Assembly (NCBI RefSeq): GCF_001590605.1 | Contig: NZ_CP014504.1 | Span: 5,208,001-5,272,000, forward strand | Direction: 5' to 3' | Length of the DNA: 64,000 nt | Source of the DNA: Pedobacter cryoconitis | GTDB lineage: Bacteria > Bacteroidota > Bacteroidia > Sphingobacteriales > Sphingobacteriaceae | The notes under the pieces: model-generated | Database searches by the model: none | The model's input: only the letters and a program-made list of their open reading frames with translations | What the model was told of the DNA's origin: nothing | Made by a program: the position numbers and the translations under genes | In this document: piece by piece, positions 26,150-35,130 of the stretch | Numbering within the stretch: position 1 is the stretch's first letter | Layout of the letters: each line of letters opens with the position of its first letter

Positions 26150-27130
26150 ATGATCAATCAATTCAAAACTTTAAACCCTATCAATATACTCCTGCTGTTC
26201 GCATATACTTTTTTTATGCGGATCTCGATTTTGATCAATCCACCAGTGCGGTTGAATTTTGAGTTTATAGAGCCGTATGCTAAGTTTTTGATCCAAATTC
26301 CTATAGGGGATAATTTTTCGGTAATTACCAACATTCTGATGGCTGGTATTCTGGTTTTCATTCAGGCGATCATCTTTAACAGGATCGTGAACAACCATAC
26401 TTTGCTGGCTAAACCAAGCTTCCTGCCCGCCTTACTCTATATCACGGGAGCAAGTTTATTTGATCCTTTTCTTATTCTTAGCCCGGTACTGATTTCCAAT
26501 TTCATGTTGATCCTGATTATGGATAAATTATTGAAAATTGGTAAATCGCCCAATGCGATCATGATTATGTTTGATATCGGGCTTTTTATCGCAGTGGGCA
26601 CACTGATTTATTTCCCTTTTGTGATGATGCTTTTGCTCATCTGGCTGAGTTTATTATTATATCGTTCATTTAACTGGAGAGAATGGGTTTCAGGATTGGT
26701 AGGCTTTCTTACTATTATCTTTTTTCTGGCTGTTTTCTATTACTGGAACGACAATCTGGGAATGTTTTATAAAATATGGCTGCCTTTAAAAAACAAATTC
26801 CCATCGATGTTTAAGATCAGGTATAATGATTACCTGGTGCTGGTTCCTGTAGGAATCACGATGGTATTGGCCAGTATACAATTGCGGGAGAATTTCTTCA
26901 GGAGTTTTATCAGTACCAGAAAAGCCTTTCAAATGCTGTTTTTTATGTTTTTGATCGCAATTTTAAGCGTTTATACAAAGTCGAACTTTAAACTCTACCA
27001 TTTTCTACTCTGTGTGCCGCCTGGTGCAGTATTGCTGGCTTACTATTTTTCGAATGCAACAAAACGATGGTTTTATGAAAGCTTGTTCGTTATTTTGGTC
27101 TTAACGATACAGTTCTTTTTGTTTGTTTAA
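26150..27130 (+). CDS. DUF6427 family polytopic membrane protein
   Basis: This 326-aa hydrophobic protein has about ten predicted helices. The N-terminus INPINILLLFAYTFFMR and the central WLSLLLYRSFNWREWVSGLVGF are typical of DUF6427, a Bacteroidota family of unknown function. It lies 30 bp after the glycosyltransferase, so it is presumably part of the same envelope transcript. It could be a carrier or flippase-like protein, but nothing in the sequence proves this. Confidence 0.75.
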   Translation: MINQFKTLNPINILLLFAYTFFMRISILINPPVRLNFEFIEPYAKFLIQIPIGDNFSVITNILMAGILVFIQAIIFNRIVNNHTLLAKPSFLPALLYITGASLFDPFLILSPVLISNFMLILIMDKLLKIGKSPNAIMIMFDIGLFIAVGTLIYFPFVMMLLLIWLSLLLYRSFNWREWVSGLVGFLTIIFFLAVFYYWNDNLGMFYKIWLPLKNKFPSMFKIRYNDYLVLVPVGITMVLASIQLRENFFRSFISTRKAFQMLFFMFLIAILSVYTKSNFKLYHFLLCVPPGAVLLAYYFSNATKRWFYESLFVILVLTIQFFLFV

Positions 27131-27152
27131 CTTTTTTTAACAATTTGACGGC

Positions 27153-27181
27153 TTGAAACTTGGTAAAGATTAATAGCTTTG
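27153..27181 (+). promoter_or_regulatory. Promoter of coaX: TTG (-33) and TAGCTTTG (-7)
   Basis: TTG at 27153-27155 is 18 bp upstream of TAGCTTTG at 27174-27181, matching the Bacteroidota sigma-A arrangement. The coaX start follows 23 bp later. Confidence 0.5.
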
Positions 27182-27204
27182 TAACATGAAGTGTGGATTG
27201 GTAA

Positions 27205-27960
27205 ATGCATAATCTCGTAATAGATATCGGCAATACTAACAGTAAAATAGCTGTTTTTAACGATAAAGTGCTGGTATTTTTCCAAATCCTTGCGCATTTT
27301 GATCAGCAGATACTGACGACATTAATCGCCAGGTATAAAGTCGCTAATTCTACTGTTTCCAGTGTGAAAAAGGCAGATCCTGAACTTTTGACCTTGTTAG
27401 AGGCGCAAACCAATTATATGCCGTTTTCTACCAATTTGAATACGGGCATAAATAATTATTATCAAACAATAGCTACTCTCGGACAAGACAGATGGGCAAA
27501 AATAATTGCCGTTCATCATGCTTATCCTCAGCAAGATTGTTTAGTTATAGATGCAGGAACCTGTATTACCTATGATTTTTTAAACAAAGAGGGTGCTTAT
27601 TATGGTGGGAGCATTAGTTTGGGCCTGAATATGCGGTTTCTTGCTTTGAATCACTACACTGGCAAGCTCCCGTTAGTGAAGTGGGACAGGGAATTACAAA
27701 TTATTCCTCAGGGTACTGATACAGAGACTGCCATCATAAATGGCGTCCTGCAGGGTGTAATCAACGAAGTTGAAGGATTTATAGCATTAAATAATAAAAA
27801 TAATAAAGAACTGAAGGTAGTTATAACTGGAGGGGATGCTACTTTTTTGCTGGAACAATTAAAAAACAGCATCTTTGCACCTCAAATTATACACGATCCC
27901 TATTTAGTATTAAAAGGATTAAATGAAGTCATTGCATTTGAATATGTACAAAAAAATTAA
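27205..27960 (+). CDS. coaX: Type III pantothenate kinase
   Basis: This 251-aa protein carries the CoaX ASKHA-fold motifs: LVIDIGNTNSKIAVF at the N-terminus (phosphate 1), DRWAKIIAVHHAYP, VIDAGTCITYDF (phosphate 2) and YYGGSISLGLNMRFLAL. It phosphorylates pantothenate in coenzyme A synthesis and is insensitive to CoA feedback. It has its own promoter, and the following beta-barrel gene starts inside its last 17 bases. Confidence 0.95.
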   Translation: MHNLVIDIGNTNSKIAVFNDKVLVFFQILAHFDQQILTTLIARYKVANSTVSSVKKADPELLTLLEAQTNYMPFSTNLNTGINNYYQTIATLGQDRWAKIIAVHHAYPQQDCLVIDAGTCITYDFLNKEGAYYGGSISLGLNMRFLALNHYTGKLPLVKWDRELQIIPQGTDTETAIINGVLQGVINEVEGFIALNNKNNKELKVVITGGDATFLLEQLKNSIFAPQIIHDPYLVLKGLNEVIAFEYVQKN

Positions 27961-29263
27961 TTATATAACTGCAGTTTTAGTTCTGCTAGCCAGCATTTCT
28001 GTGAACGCACAGGTTACTACTCAGTCGCCATATTCTAAATATGGAATCGGAAACCTTAAAGGTGTCTTACTCCCTCAGTTCAGGGCGATGGGCGGAATTT
28101 CGACAGCGGTGAATAAACCTACCGGATATAACAATATCAACATTCAGAATCCAGCATCTTATGCCGGAATAACTTCGACAACGATTGATGTTGGTGTTGC
28201 GGGTACTTTTACCAATCTTAAAAAGGATGGTGCAAGTGAGAACAGTTTCAATGGTACGCTAAGTCACCTTGCTTTGGCTTTTCCGGTCAATCAGCACTCT
28301 GCAGTGAGTTTTGGTATTCTGCCTTATTCAGAGCTTGGTTATAACTTTTCCAACAGACAAACAGTAACTGGTACGCCTGGAAATCCTTCAACTTCTGATG
28401 TAAACAATGTTTATTCTGGTGAGGGCGGACTATCAAAAGCCTATATCGGTTATGGTTACCGTTTTGGAGATCATTTTAGAATTGGTGCCAATATGGAATA
28501 TCTTTTCGGTAACCTGATTGAAAACAGAGGAGTGGAATTCGTAAATGACCCAGGTGCTTTTGCCACGCGTTTGCAAAATAAAAACAGTATCGGTGGTATC
28601 AGTTTCTCTTATGGTGCACAGTATGATGTCCGTTTAACCTCTAAAATGTTATTGACTTTTGGTTATTCAGGTTCATCGGCTTCTACAATCAATTCTACAA
28701 GAACCTTTATGGCCAGCAAATATTTGTATGACGGCAATACAGGAGAAGGAAATGTAACTGTAGAAACTGTGGATTCTATAGGAAGCGGAAAATCTAATCT
28801 GAAACTTCCTTTGATCCATAACTTCGGAATTGCGCTGCAAAAAGATAACAAATGGCTGATTGGTGCTGATTTCAGAACAGGTAAATGGTCTTCATATGCT
28901 ATTAATGGTGTAAACCAGGGCTTGCAAAACAGTCAGGGCGTATCTGTTGGTGGTCAGATTACACCGGATATTACCTCAATCAACAGCTATTTCAAAAGAG
29001 TTGACTATCGTTTAGGCTTTAGTTACGATAAAACCTATATCAATATCTCTGATCAGGATGTGAAACAAATGGCTATATCTTTTGGACTTGGATTGCCATT
29101 GGCAAATTCTCAAACCAGAGGTACATTCTATAAAATGAACTTCACAACTGAACTTGGCCGCAGAGGAACTATGCAAAGTGGTACCCTTCAGGAAAACTAT
29201 ATTAGTGTGCATTTAGGCTTTACGCTGAATGATACCTGGTTTAAAAGATTTAAATTCGACTAA
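27944..29263 (+). CDS. Outer-membrane beta-barrel protein (FadL/OmpP1-like)
   Basis: This 439-aa protein is read from the ATG at 27944, giving a clean signal peptide (MYKKINYITAVLVLLASISVNAQ). An in-frame start at 27923 would add seven residues that are only coaX-overlapping DNA. The mature part is a run of amphipathic beta-strands rich in G and Y, ending in an aromatic-rich C-terminus suited to outer-membrane assembly (WFKRFKFD). The lptC start shares one base with its stop (TAATG). Close coupling with lptC suggests an outer-membrane biogenesis role. The exact function is unknown. Confidence 0.75.
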   Translation: MYKKINYITAVLVLLASISVNAQVTTQSPYSKYGIGNLKGVLLPQFRAMGGISTAVNKPTGYNNINIQNPASYAGITSTTIDVGVAGTFTNLKKDGASENSFNGTLSHLALAFPVNQHSAVSFGILPYSELGYNFSNRQTVTGTPGNPSTSDVNNVYSGEGGLSKAYIGYGYRFGDHFRIGANMEYLFGNLIENRGVEFVNDPGAFATRLQNKNSIGGISFSYGAQYDVRLTSKMLLTFGYSGSSASTINSTRTFMASKYLYDGNTGEGNVTVETVDSIGSGKSNLKLPLIHNFGIALQKDNKWLIGADFRTGKWSSYAINGVNQGLQNSQGVSVGGQITPDITSINSYFKRVDYRLGFSYDKTYINISDQDVKQMAISFGLGLPLANSQTRGTFYKMNFTTELGRRGTMQSGTLQENYISVHLGFTLNDTWFKRFKFD

Positions 29264-29835
29264 TGAATATTGCCGGTATATTATCACGTATAGTTATACT
29301 GTGCTTTGTCCCGCTTTTTTTAAGTTCCTGCAATGGGGATGACTTAAAAAAAGCGGCTACAATTTCTTCTAAAAAACTTACACTCAGTAAGGACAGGTCT
29401 TTAAAGGTCGAAATCGTTTTCAGCGATTCTGCCGTTGTTAAAGCCAAAGGTTTTGCACCCATCCTGGATCAGGTAAATCCATCTTCAGGCAGTAAATACC
29501 AGGAGATGCCGAAAGGGGTGAAAATTACCTTCTTCGATCCGAAACAAACCGTTACAGGAACTATTACTTCTGATTATGCGATTAGAAAAGAAACTGAACA
29601 GGTAACGATATTTAAGAAAAATGTTGTTGTGGTGAGGGATGATCTGACTTTTAACACAGAAGAGCTGACCTGGAATCAACAAAAAAAAATGTATTACTCT
29701 CCAAAAGGCATAGTTACCCGTCCAGATGGTACTGTTTTAAATGCCATAAACTTTACTGCGCCTGAAGATTTCAGCTCTGTTGCCTTTGAACAAGGCTCAG
29801 GTGAAACTTATGTCAAGGGCGACCTGGGACAATAA
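29263..29835 (+). CDS. lptC: LPS export protein LptC
   Basis: This 190-aa protein has a lipoprotein-type signal with the lipobox LSSC near residue 22. It then has an OstA-like repeated beta-strand fold (VEIVFSDSAVVKAKGFAP; ITSDYAIRKETEQVTIFKKNV) characteristic of LptC. LptC bridges the LptBFG transporter to LptA for LPS export; the lipidation signal is usual for Bacteroidota versions. Gene order after an LpxH-like gene agrees. Sequence identity in this family is low, so the call rests on fold pattern and context. Confidence 0.8.
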   Translation: MNIAGILSRIVILCFVPLFLSSCNGDDLKKAATISSKKLTLSKDRSLKVEIVFSDSAVVKAKGFAPILDQVNPSSGSKYQEMPKGVKITFFDPKQTVTGTITSDYAIRKETEQVTIFKKNVVVVRDDLTFNTEELTWNQQKKMYYSPKGIVTRPDGTVLNAINFTAPEDFSSVAFEQGSGETYVKGDLGQ

Positions 29836-30221
29836 AAATCTCCTGTACTTCCGAAAATGATTCTCTACTGAGCTTTTTAAGCTTAGTCTGTAACTCAATT
29901 GTTATGAATTCCTGCGACAAAAAAACGGCTGATTAAATTCTTCAGATTTTGGAAAAAGTGCCGGTTTTAATATCGTTTTAGCACTTTTTAGGATAAAAAC
30001 CGTATACGGTAATATTAATCGGTAGTTAATTATCGAAAGGGTAATTTGCTCCTGCTTTTGGGTGTGCGTTTTTTTGCATAAACGATTTAAATTGTCAAAA
30101 AATGTAAAAAAAAGTTTTTTACATCATTTTCAAACCCTATATTAGGTGATTATCAACCAATATGAGTATCAACCACTCATTAACCATTATTAACAATAAC
30201 TAACTAAATTATTTAGAAATT
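29836..30221. other. 386-bp intergenic region with hairpin and palindrome
   Basis: No gene is visible. It holds an inverted repeat AAAAAGTGC/GCACTTTTT at 29953-29961 and 29981-29989, a plausible late terminator for lptC. It also holds the separate palindrome at 30102-30124 and the presumed promoter of the SusC gene. No TAnnTTTG box was found near 30222. Confidence 0.5.
30102..30124. promoter_or_regulatory. Perfect palindrome upstream of susC-like gene
   Basis: ATGTAAAAAA and TTTTTTACAT flank a three-base spacer, about 98 bp before the SusC-type start. It could be an operator or a hairpin; the position suits a regulator-binding site. Confidence 0.4.
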
Positions 30222-33200
30222 ATGAAAAAACTTCTACAAAGTTTGTTCGTGCTTTTGTTTGTTGCAGTATCTGCAATGGCTCAGGAACGGACAATCAGTG
30301 GTACAGTTACAGCTCAGGAAGATGGCCTTCCCCTTCCGGGCGTAAGTGTAAAAATCAAAGGATCACAAATCGCGACAAGTACAGCAGGAAATGGAAAGTT
30401 TACGATTCGTGCAGGCAGCAATGCAGTATTAGTCTTCTCTTTTATCGGTTATTTACCTAAAGAGGTTACTGCAGGCGCAAATGCAATCAATGTGTCTTTA
30501 GTAGCAGACAATCAGCAACTGAATGAAGTTGTGGTTACAGCTATGGGACAGTTAAGAACTAAAAACTCTTTGCCTTATTCAGCACAACAAGTTAAAGGTG
30601 ATGAACTAACTCAAACCAGAACAGCGAATGCAGCCTCAGCATTATCAGGAAAAGTTTCTGGTCTTCAGATTATTCAGGGTAACGCTATTGGTGGATCTAC
30701 GAATGTCGTGATCAGGGGTAACAAATCATTATTAGGTAACAACCAGGCTTTATTTGTAGTGGACGGTGTTCCTGTGGATAACTCTACCAACAACTCGACC
30801 GATCAGAAAACAGGTAGAGGTGGATATGATTATGGTAACGCTGCGGCGGATATCAATCCTGATGACATCGAATCTGTCAACGTACTTAAAGGAGCTGCTG
30901 CAAGTGCATTGTACGGTTCAAGAGGTGCAAATGGTGTAGTAATGATTACAACCAAAAGCAGAAAACAAGGTGGTATGGGCATCACGGTTAACACTGGTTT
31001 GTCTATCGGATCAATTGATAAAAAAACTTTCCCTAAATATCAAACGGAATATGGTGCTGGTTATTCAAAACCTTATGAAAGCGGAGATGGTTTCCTGCTG
31101 ATCGATGTATTAGGAAATGGTGTTAAAGAAAAAGTTGCGCCAACTGGTGAGGATGCTTCTTTTGGAGCAAAATTCGATCCTAATTTATTAGTTTATCAAT
31201 GGGATGCATTCGATCCTGCTTCTCCGAACTATCACAAAAAAACTCCATGGGTTGCTGCGGCTAATGGACCGGCTTCATTTTACGAGACAGCGATTTCTAA
31301 CAGTAACAGTATTATGTTAGATGGTGCAACTGATAAAGGTACTATCAAAATTGGTTATAGCAGAAATGATGAAAGAGGTACGTTGCCTAATAGCAGGGTG
31401 CTGAAAAACATTGTGAATTTTGGTGGTTCTTATAAAATCACTGACCGTATAACGGCTTCAGCAAGTGCAAACTTTTCAAAAATTGATGGTAAAGGCAGAT
31501 ATGGTTCTGGGTATAGCGGATTAAACGTGAATCAGAATTTCAGACAGTGGTATCAGACTAACGTAGATATCAAGGATCAGAAAGCAGCTTATTTCAGAGG
31601 AAATAAAAATGTAACCTGGAACTGGGCAGATCCTTCTAAGCCTGAAGGTTTAGTGGCAAGATATACTGACAACTATTACTGGACAAGATACCAGAATTTT
31701 GAAAATGATACAAGAACCAGGATTTTTGGAAATGCTGCCTTGAATTATAAAGTTACAGATTGGTTGAACATTTTAGGAAGAGTAACTTTAGATACTTACA
31801 GTGAGCATCAGGAAGAGCGTGTTGCGGTTACTAGCAACGGTGCTGCTTCGTACTCACGTCAGGACAGGACTTTCAATGAAACCAATTATGATTTAATCGC
31901 AAACTTTGATAAAAATCTTACTAAAGATTTAAACCTTAAGGCACTCTTAGGTACAAACATCAGAAAAAGTGAATTAAATGGTATTTTTAATACAACCAAT
32001 GGTGGTTTAATTGTACCGGGTTTATACAGTATATCTAACTCTGTTGGTGCATTAGCTGCTCCAATTGAAAATTTTGAGCCAAAAGAGGTTGATGGTTATT
32101 TTGGAGGGGTAACACTTGGTTACAAAGAATTCTTAACTTTTGATGGTACATTCAGAAGAGACAGATCTTCAACTTTGCCTTTACAGAATAATACTTATAA
32201 CTATTACTCTTTAGCGGGTAGCTGGTTATTCTCAAAACATATCAATGCAGATTGGTTGTCTTCTGGTAAACTTCGTGTCAACCACGCTACTGTTGGTAAT
32301 GATGCACCTTGGGGGAAAACTTCAAATGTTTATAAAGTAGAAAATCAATTTGGTAGTACGCCAGTGGTTTCATATCCAACAATATTGGGAAATCCTGTTC
32401 TGAAACCAGAAGAAACAATCAGTACAGAATATGGTCTTGAAATGTCGTTCTTTAAAAGCCGTCTTGGTTTTGATGCAACGTATTACACGACTAAAACTAA
32501 AAATCAAATTGTTCCTGTTGCGGTTTCTCCAGCAACTGGATTTAGCAGTGCTTATTTAAATGCAGGAACTATCCAGAATAAAGGGATTGAGGTTTCTCTT
32601 TATGGTACGCCGATTAAAACCAATGATTTTAACTGGACAATTAACGTAAACTGGACTAAAAACAGAAGTAAAGTACTGGAATTATTCAATGACAGTAAAA
32701 ACTTGCAAATCGCATCATTTAACTCTGGTGTAAGTTTAAATGCAACTTTAGGCCAGCCTTACGGTACTATTCAGGGTAAAACCTATTTGTTCAATGCGAA
32801 TGGTGAGAAGATCGTAAATGAAGATGGTTACTATGACCAGACAAGTTCAACAAGTAATGTAATTGGAAATATTAATCCGGATTGGATTGGTGGTATCTAC
32901 AATAAATTCAGATACAAGAGCCTTACTTTCGGTTTCCTGATTGACATCCGTAAAGGTGGAGATGTATGGTCATTAGATCAATTTTACGCAACATATACTG
33001 GTATTTCACCAACTACTGTCGGACTTAATGATTTAGGTAACCCGGTTAGAAATCCAGTTACTAATGATAGCAAAAGTGGAGGTCTTATTTATCCTGGTGT
33101 AACTGCTGATGGTAAGCCAAATACAAAACGTGTAGCTTACAATGCAGATTCACCAAGATTACCAGTGTCTGATTATTCTTATGATGCAGGTTATATCAAA

Positions 33201-33431
33201 TTACGTGAGGCTAGTTTAGGCTATTCTTTACCGAAATCAATGATTAAAAACTGGGGACCTGTAAAAGGTGTTGATCTTTCTGTTTATGGAAGAAACTTAT
33301 GGATTATCCATAAAAACCTTCCAGATGCAGATCCTGAAGAGAATTTATCTTCTGGTAATGTTCAGGGCTTCCAGAGTGGTGCGTATCCTACCACTAGAAT
33401 CATAGGATTTAATGCCAAATTATCATTCTAA
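30222..33431 (+). CDS. SusC/RagA-type TonB-linked outer-membrane protein
   Basis: This 1069-aa receptor has a signal peptide ending AMAQ and a CarboxypepD-reg domain (GTVTAQEDGLPLPGVSVKIKG, to about residue 100). It then has a plug domain with VVVTAMG and the SusC signature SALYGSRGANGVVMITTK near residue 225, and a long beta-barrel ending in LSF. SusC proteins import oligosaccharides or peptides with energy from TonB. The SusD-like partner starts 18 bp downstream. No glycoside hydrolase, protease or anti-sigma gene lies next to the pair, so the substrate is unclear. Confidence 0.95.
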   Translation: MKKLLQSLFVLLFVAVSAMAQERTISGTVTAQEDGLPLPGVSVKIKGSQIATSTAGNGKFTIRAGSNAVLVFSFIGYLPKEVTAGANAINVSLVADNQQLNEVVVTAMGQLRTKNSLPYSAQQVKGDELTQTRTANAASALSGKVSGLQIIQGNAIGGSTNVVIRGNKSLLGNNQALFVVDGVPVDNSTNNSTDQKTGRGGYDYGNAAADINPDDIESVNVLKGAAASALYGSRGANGVVMITTKSRKQGGMGITVNTGLSIGSIDKKTFPKYQTEYGAGYSKPYESGDGFLLIDVLGNGVKEKVAPTGEDASFGAKFDPNLLVYQWDAFDPASPNYHKKTPWVAAANGPASFYETAISNSNSIMLDGATDKGTIKIGYSRNDERGTLPNSRVLKNIVNFGGSYKITDRITASASANFSKIDGKGRYGSGYSGLNVNQNFRQWYQTNVDIKDQKAAYFRGNKNVTWNWADPSKPEGLVARYTDNYYWTRYQNFENDTRTRIFGNAALNYKVTDWLNILGRVTLDTYSEHQEERVAVTSNGAASYSRQDRTFNETNYDLIANFDKNLTKDLNLKALLGTNIRKSELNGIFNTTNGGLIVPGLYSISNSVGALAAPIENFEPKEVDGYFGGVTLGYKEFLTFDGTFRRDRSSTLPLQNNTYNYYSLAGSWLFSKHINADWLSSGKLRVNHATVGNDAPWGKTSNVYKVENQFGSTPVVSYPTILGNPVLKPEETISTEYGLEMSFFKSRLGFDATYYTTKTKNQIVPVAVSPATGFSSAYLNAGTIQNKGIEVSLYGTPIKTNDFNWTINVNWTKNRSKVLELFNDSKNLQIASFNSGVSLNATLGQPYGTIQGKTYLFNANGEKIVNEDGYYDQTSSTSNVIGNINPDWIGGIYNKFRYKSLTFGFLIDIRKGGDVWSLDQFYATYTGISPTTVGLNDLGNPVRNPVTNDSKSGGLIYPGVTADGKPNTKRVAYNADSPRLPVSDYSYDAGYIKLREASLGYSLPKSMIKNWGPVKGVDLSVYGRNLWIIHKNLPDADPEENLSSGNVQGFQSGAYPTTRIIGFNAKLSF

Positions 33432-33448
33432 ACTCAAATTCAATTAAG

Positions 33449-34876
33449 ATGAAAAAAGTAATAATATTTTTTATTGGCATGCTATCATTAGCTGCGTGTA
33501 AAAAAGATATTTCTTCGTTAAATACGGACACGAAGAAACCCACTGTTGTGCCTGCCGGACCTTTATTTGCATTTGCATCAAAAGCATATGTTGATGCAAT
33601 GACAAGCGCAAGTGTAAATGTTAACGTATTCAGATTCACGGTAAGTCATTGGGCTATGACCACTTACCAGGATGAGGCCAGATATGATTTTACAACCAGA
33701 ACTATTCCTCAGATCTGGTACAGGACTATGGCCAGAGATGTACTTAAAAACCTGACTAATTCTGCTGAAATAGTTACTGCTGATCCTCTGTTGTCAGCAG
33801 GAGTGAAGGCAAATCAATTGGCCATATTGGATATCATGAAGGTTGCTGCTTTCAGTACATTGGTGAATACCTTTGGAAACGTACCTTATACTGAAGCTTT
33901 AGATGCGAATAATTTGTTCCCTAAATATGATGATGCTAAAACAATTTCATTAGACCTGATTAAACGCCTGAATGATGATATCACTAAGTTGAATGTAGCA
34001 AGTGCTGGTTTTTCAGCAAATGAAGACATTATTAATAAAGGTTCAGTTGCTAAATGGATTGCATTTGCAAACACCTTGCGTATGCAACAAGGATTAATCC
34101 TTGCCGATGTGGATGTTGCTACAGCTAAAGCTGCAGTAGAAGCTTCGGACGCTGGTGCAATTTCATCTGCTGCTAACAATAGTATACTTAATTATCTGCC
34201 TGGTGCACCTAGTCAAAACCCATTATTCGTTGATATTGTAACTGGTGGTCGTGGAGATTATGTAATTGCTGAAGATTTAATGAAGAAACTATTGGCACTA
34301 TCTGATCCACGTTTACCTCAGTTTGCTGCAAAGAATGCTGTTGGTGTTTATGTAGGTGGTGTAGTTGGAGGTGGTAATACCTTAACTACAGTTTCAGAAC
34401 CGGCTCCTAAAGTTTATGCGGCAGATGCTCCAAGTGTAGTCATGGATTATGTAGAGACTGAATTCTACAGAGCTGAAGCTGTTGAAAGAGGCTTTGCAGT
34501 TGCAGGTAGTGCTGAAACTCACTATAACAATGCAATCACTGCATCTATTTTATTCTGGGGAGGAACTGCTGAAGAAGCTGCTGCTTACCTGGCTCAACCA
34601 GCTGTAGCTTATGCAACAGCAACAGGTACCTGGAAAGAAAAAATCGGAACTCAAAAATGGATTGCTTTATACAGCCGTCCGTTTAATGGCTGGACTGAAA
34701 TGAGAAGACTTGATTTTCCTAAAATTACGGCTCCTGTGAGTGCTATATCTGCTTTCCCAACCAGATTTACTTATCCAAGTGATGAGCAACAGTATAACGG
34801 TACGAATTATTCTGCTGCAGCTGCTGCAATTGGTGGTGATAAATCAACAACTAAGCTATTCTGGGATAAATTTTAA
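33449..34876 (+). CDS. SusD/RagB-like nutrient-binding lipoprotein (SusD-like 2)
   Basis: This 475-aa protein has a lipobox LAAC at about residues 14-17 and belongs to the SusD-like_2 group (PF12771), as seen from the N-terminal helical TPR-like region and the segment WIALYSRPFNGWTEMRRLDFP near the C-terminus. It forms the lid of the SusC channel and binds the ligand at the cell surface. The group often pairs with receptors for non-starch ligands. It is followed by two hairpin terminators. Confidence 0.93.
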   Translation: MKKVIIFFIGMLSLAACKKDISSLNTDTKKPTVVPAGPLFAFASKAYVDAMTSASVNVNVFRFTVSHWAMTTYQDEARYDFTTRTIPQIWYRTMARDVLKNLTNSAEIVTADPLLSAGVKANQLAILDIMKVAAFSTLVNTFGNVPYTEALDANNLFPKYDDAKTISLDLIKRLNDDITKLNVASAGFSANEDIINKGSVAKWIAFANTLRMQQGLILADVDVATAKAAVEASDAGAISSAANNSILNYLPGAPSQNPLFVDIVTGGRGDYVIAEDLMKKLLALSDPRLPQFAAKNAVGVYVGGVVGGGNTLTTVSEPAPKVYAADAPSVVMDYVETEFYRAEAVERGFAVAGSAETHYNNAITASILFWGGTAEEAAAYLAQPAVAYATATGTWKEKIGTQKWIALYSRPFNGWTEMRRLDFPKITAPVSAISAFPTRFTYPSDEQQYNGTNYSAAAAAIGGDKSTTKLFWDKF

Positions 34877-34926
34877 ATCTCAAGTGCCCTTATTTGTAGA
34901 TTAAGCTTATTTTAATAATTTTAATT

Positions 34927-34963
34927 GAATACCCTCAGGAATTTCCTGAGGGTATTCGTTTTT
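34927..34963 (+). terminator. Terminator after the SusD-like gene (first)
   Basis: A perfect 15-bp stem (GAATACCCTCAGGAA and its inverse) with a one-base centre is followed by GTTTTT. Confidence 0.8.
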
Positions 34964-35005
34964 AAGGCTAAAATATTTGTGTTTTGCTGTTTAAAATTGA
35001 TAAAT

Positions 35006-35034
35006 GGAATTCTTTAGAGGAATTCCTTTTTTTT
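35006..35034 (+). terminator. Second hairpin with T-run after the SusD-like gene
   Basis: GGAATTC and GAATTCC flank a seven-base loop, followed by eight T. It backs up the first terminator before the next receptor gene. Confidence 0.6.
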
Positions 35035-35130
35035 AGGTTAAAATATTGGTTTTTAATGTTGTAGATGAAAAATAGTGTATATTAATGTAATAAAAATAAT
35101 ACCTCAATCAAAACCTATCAACCAAGACCT

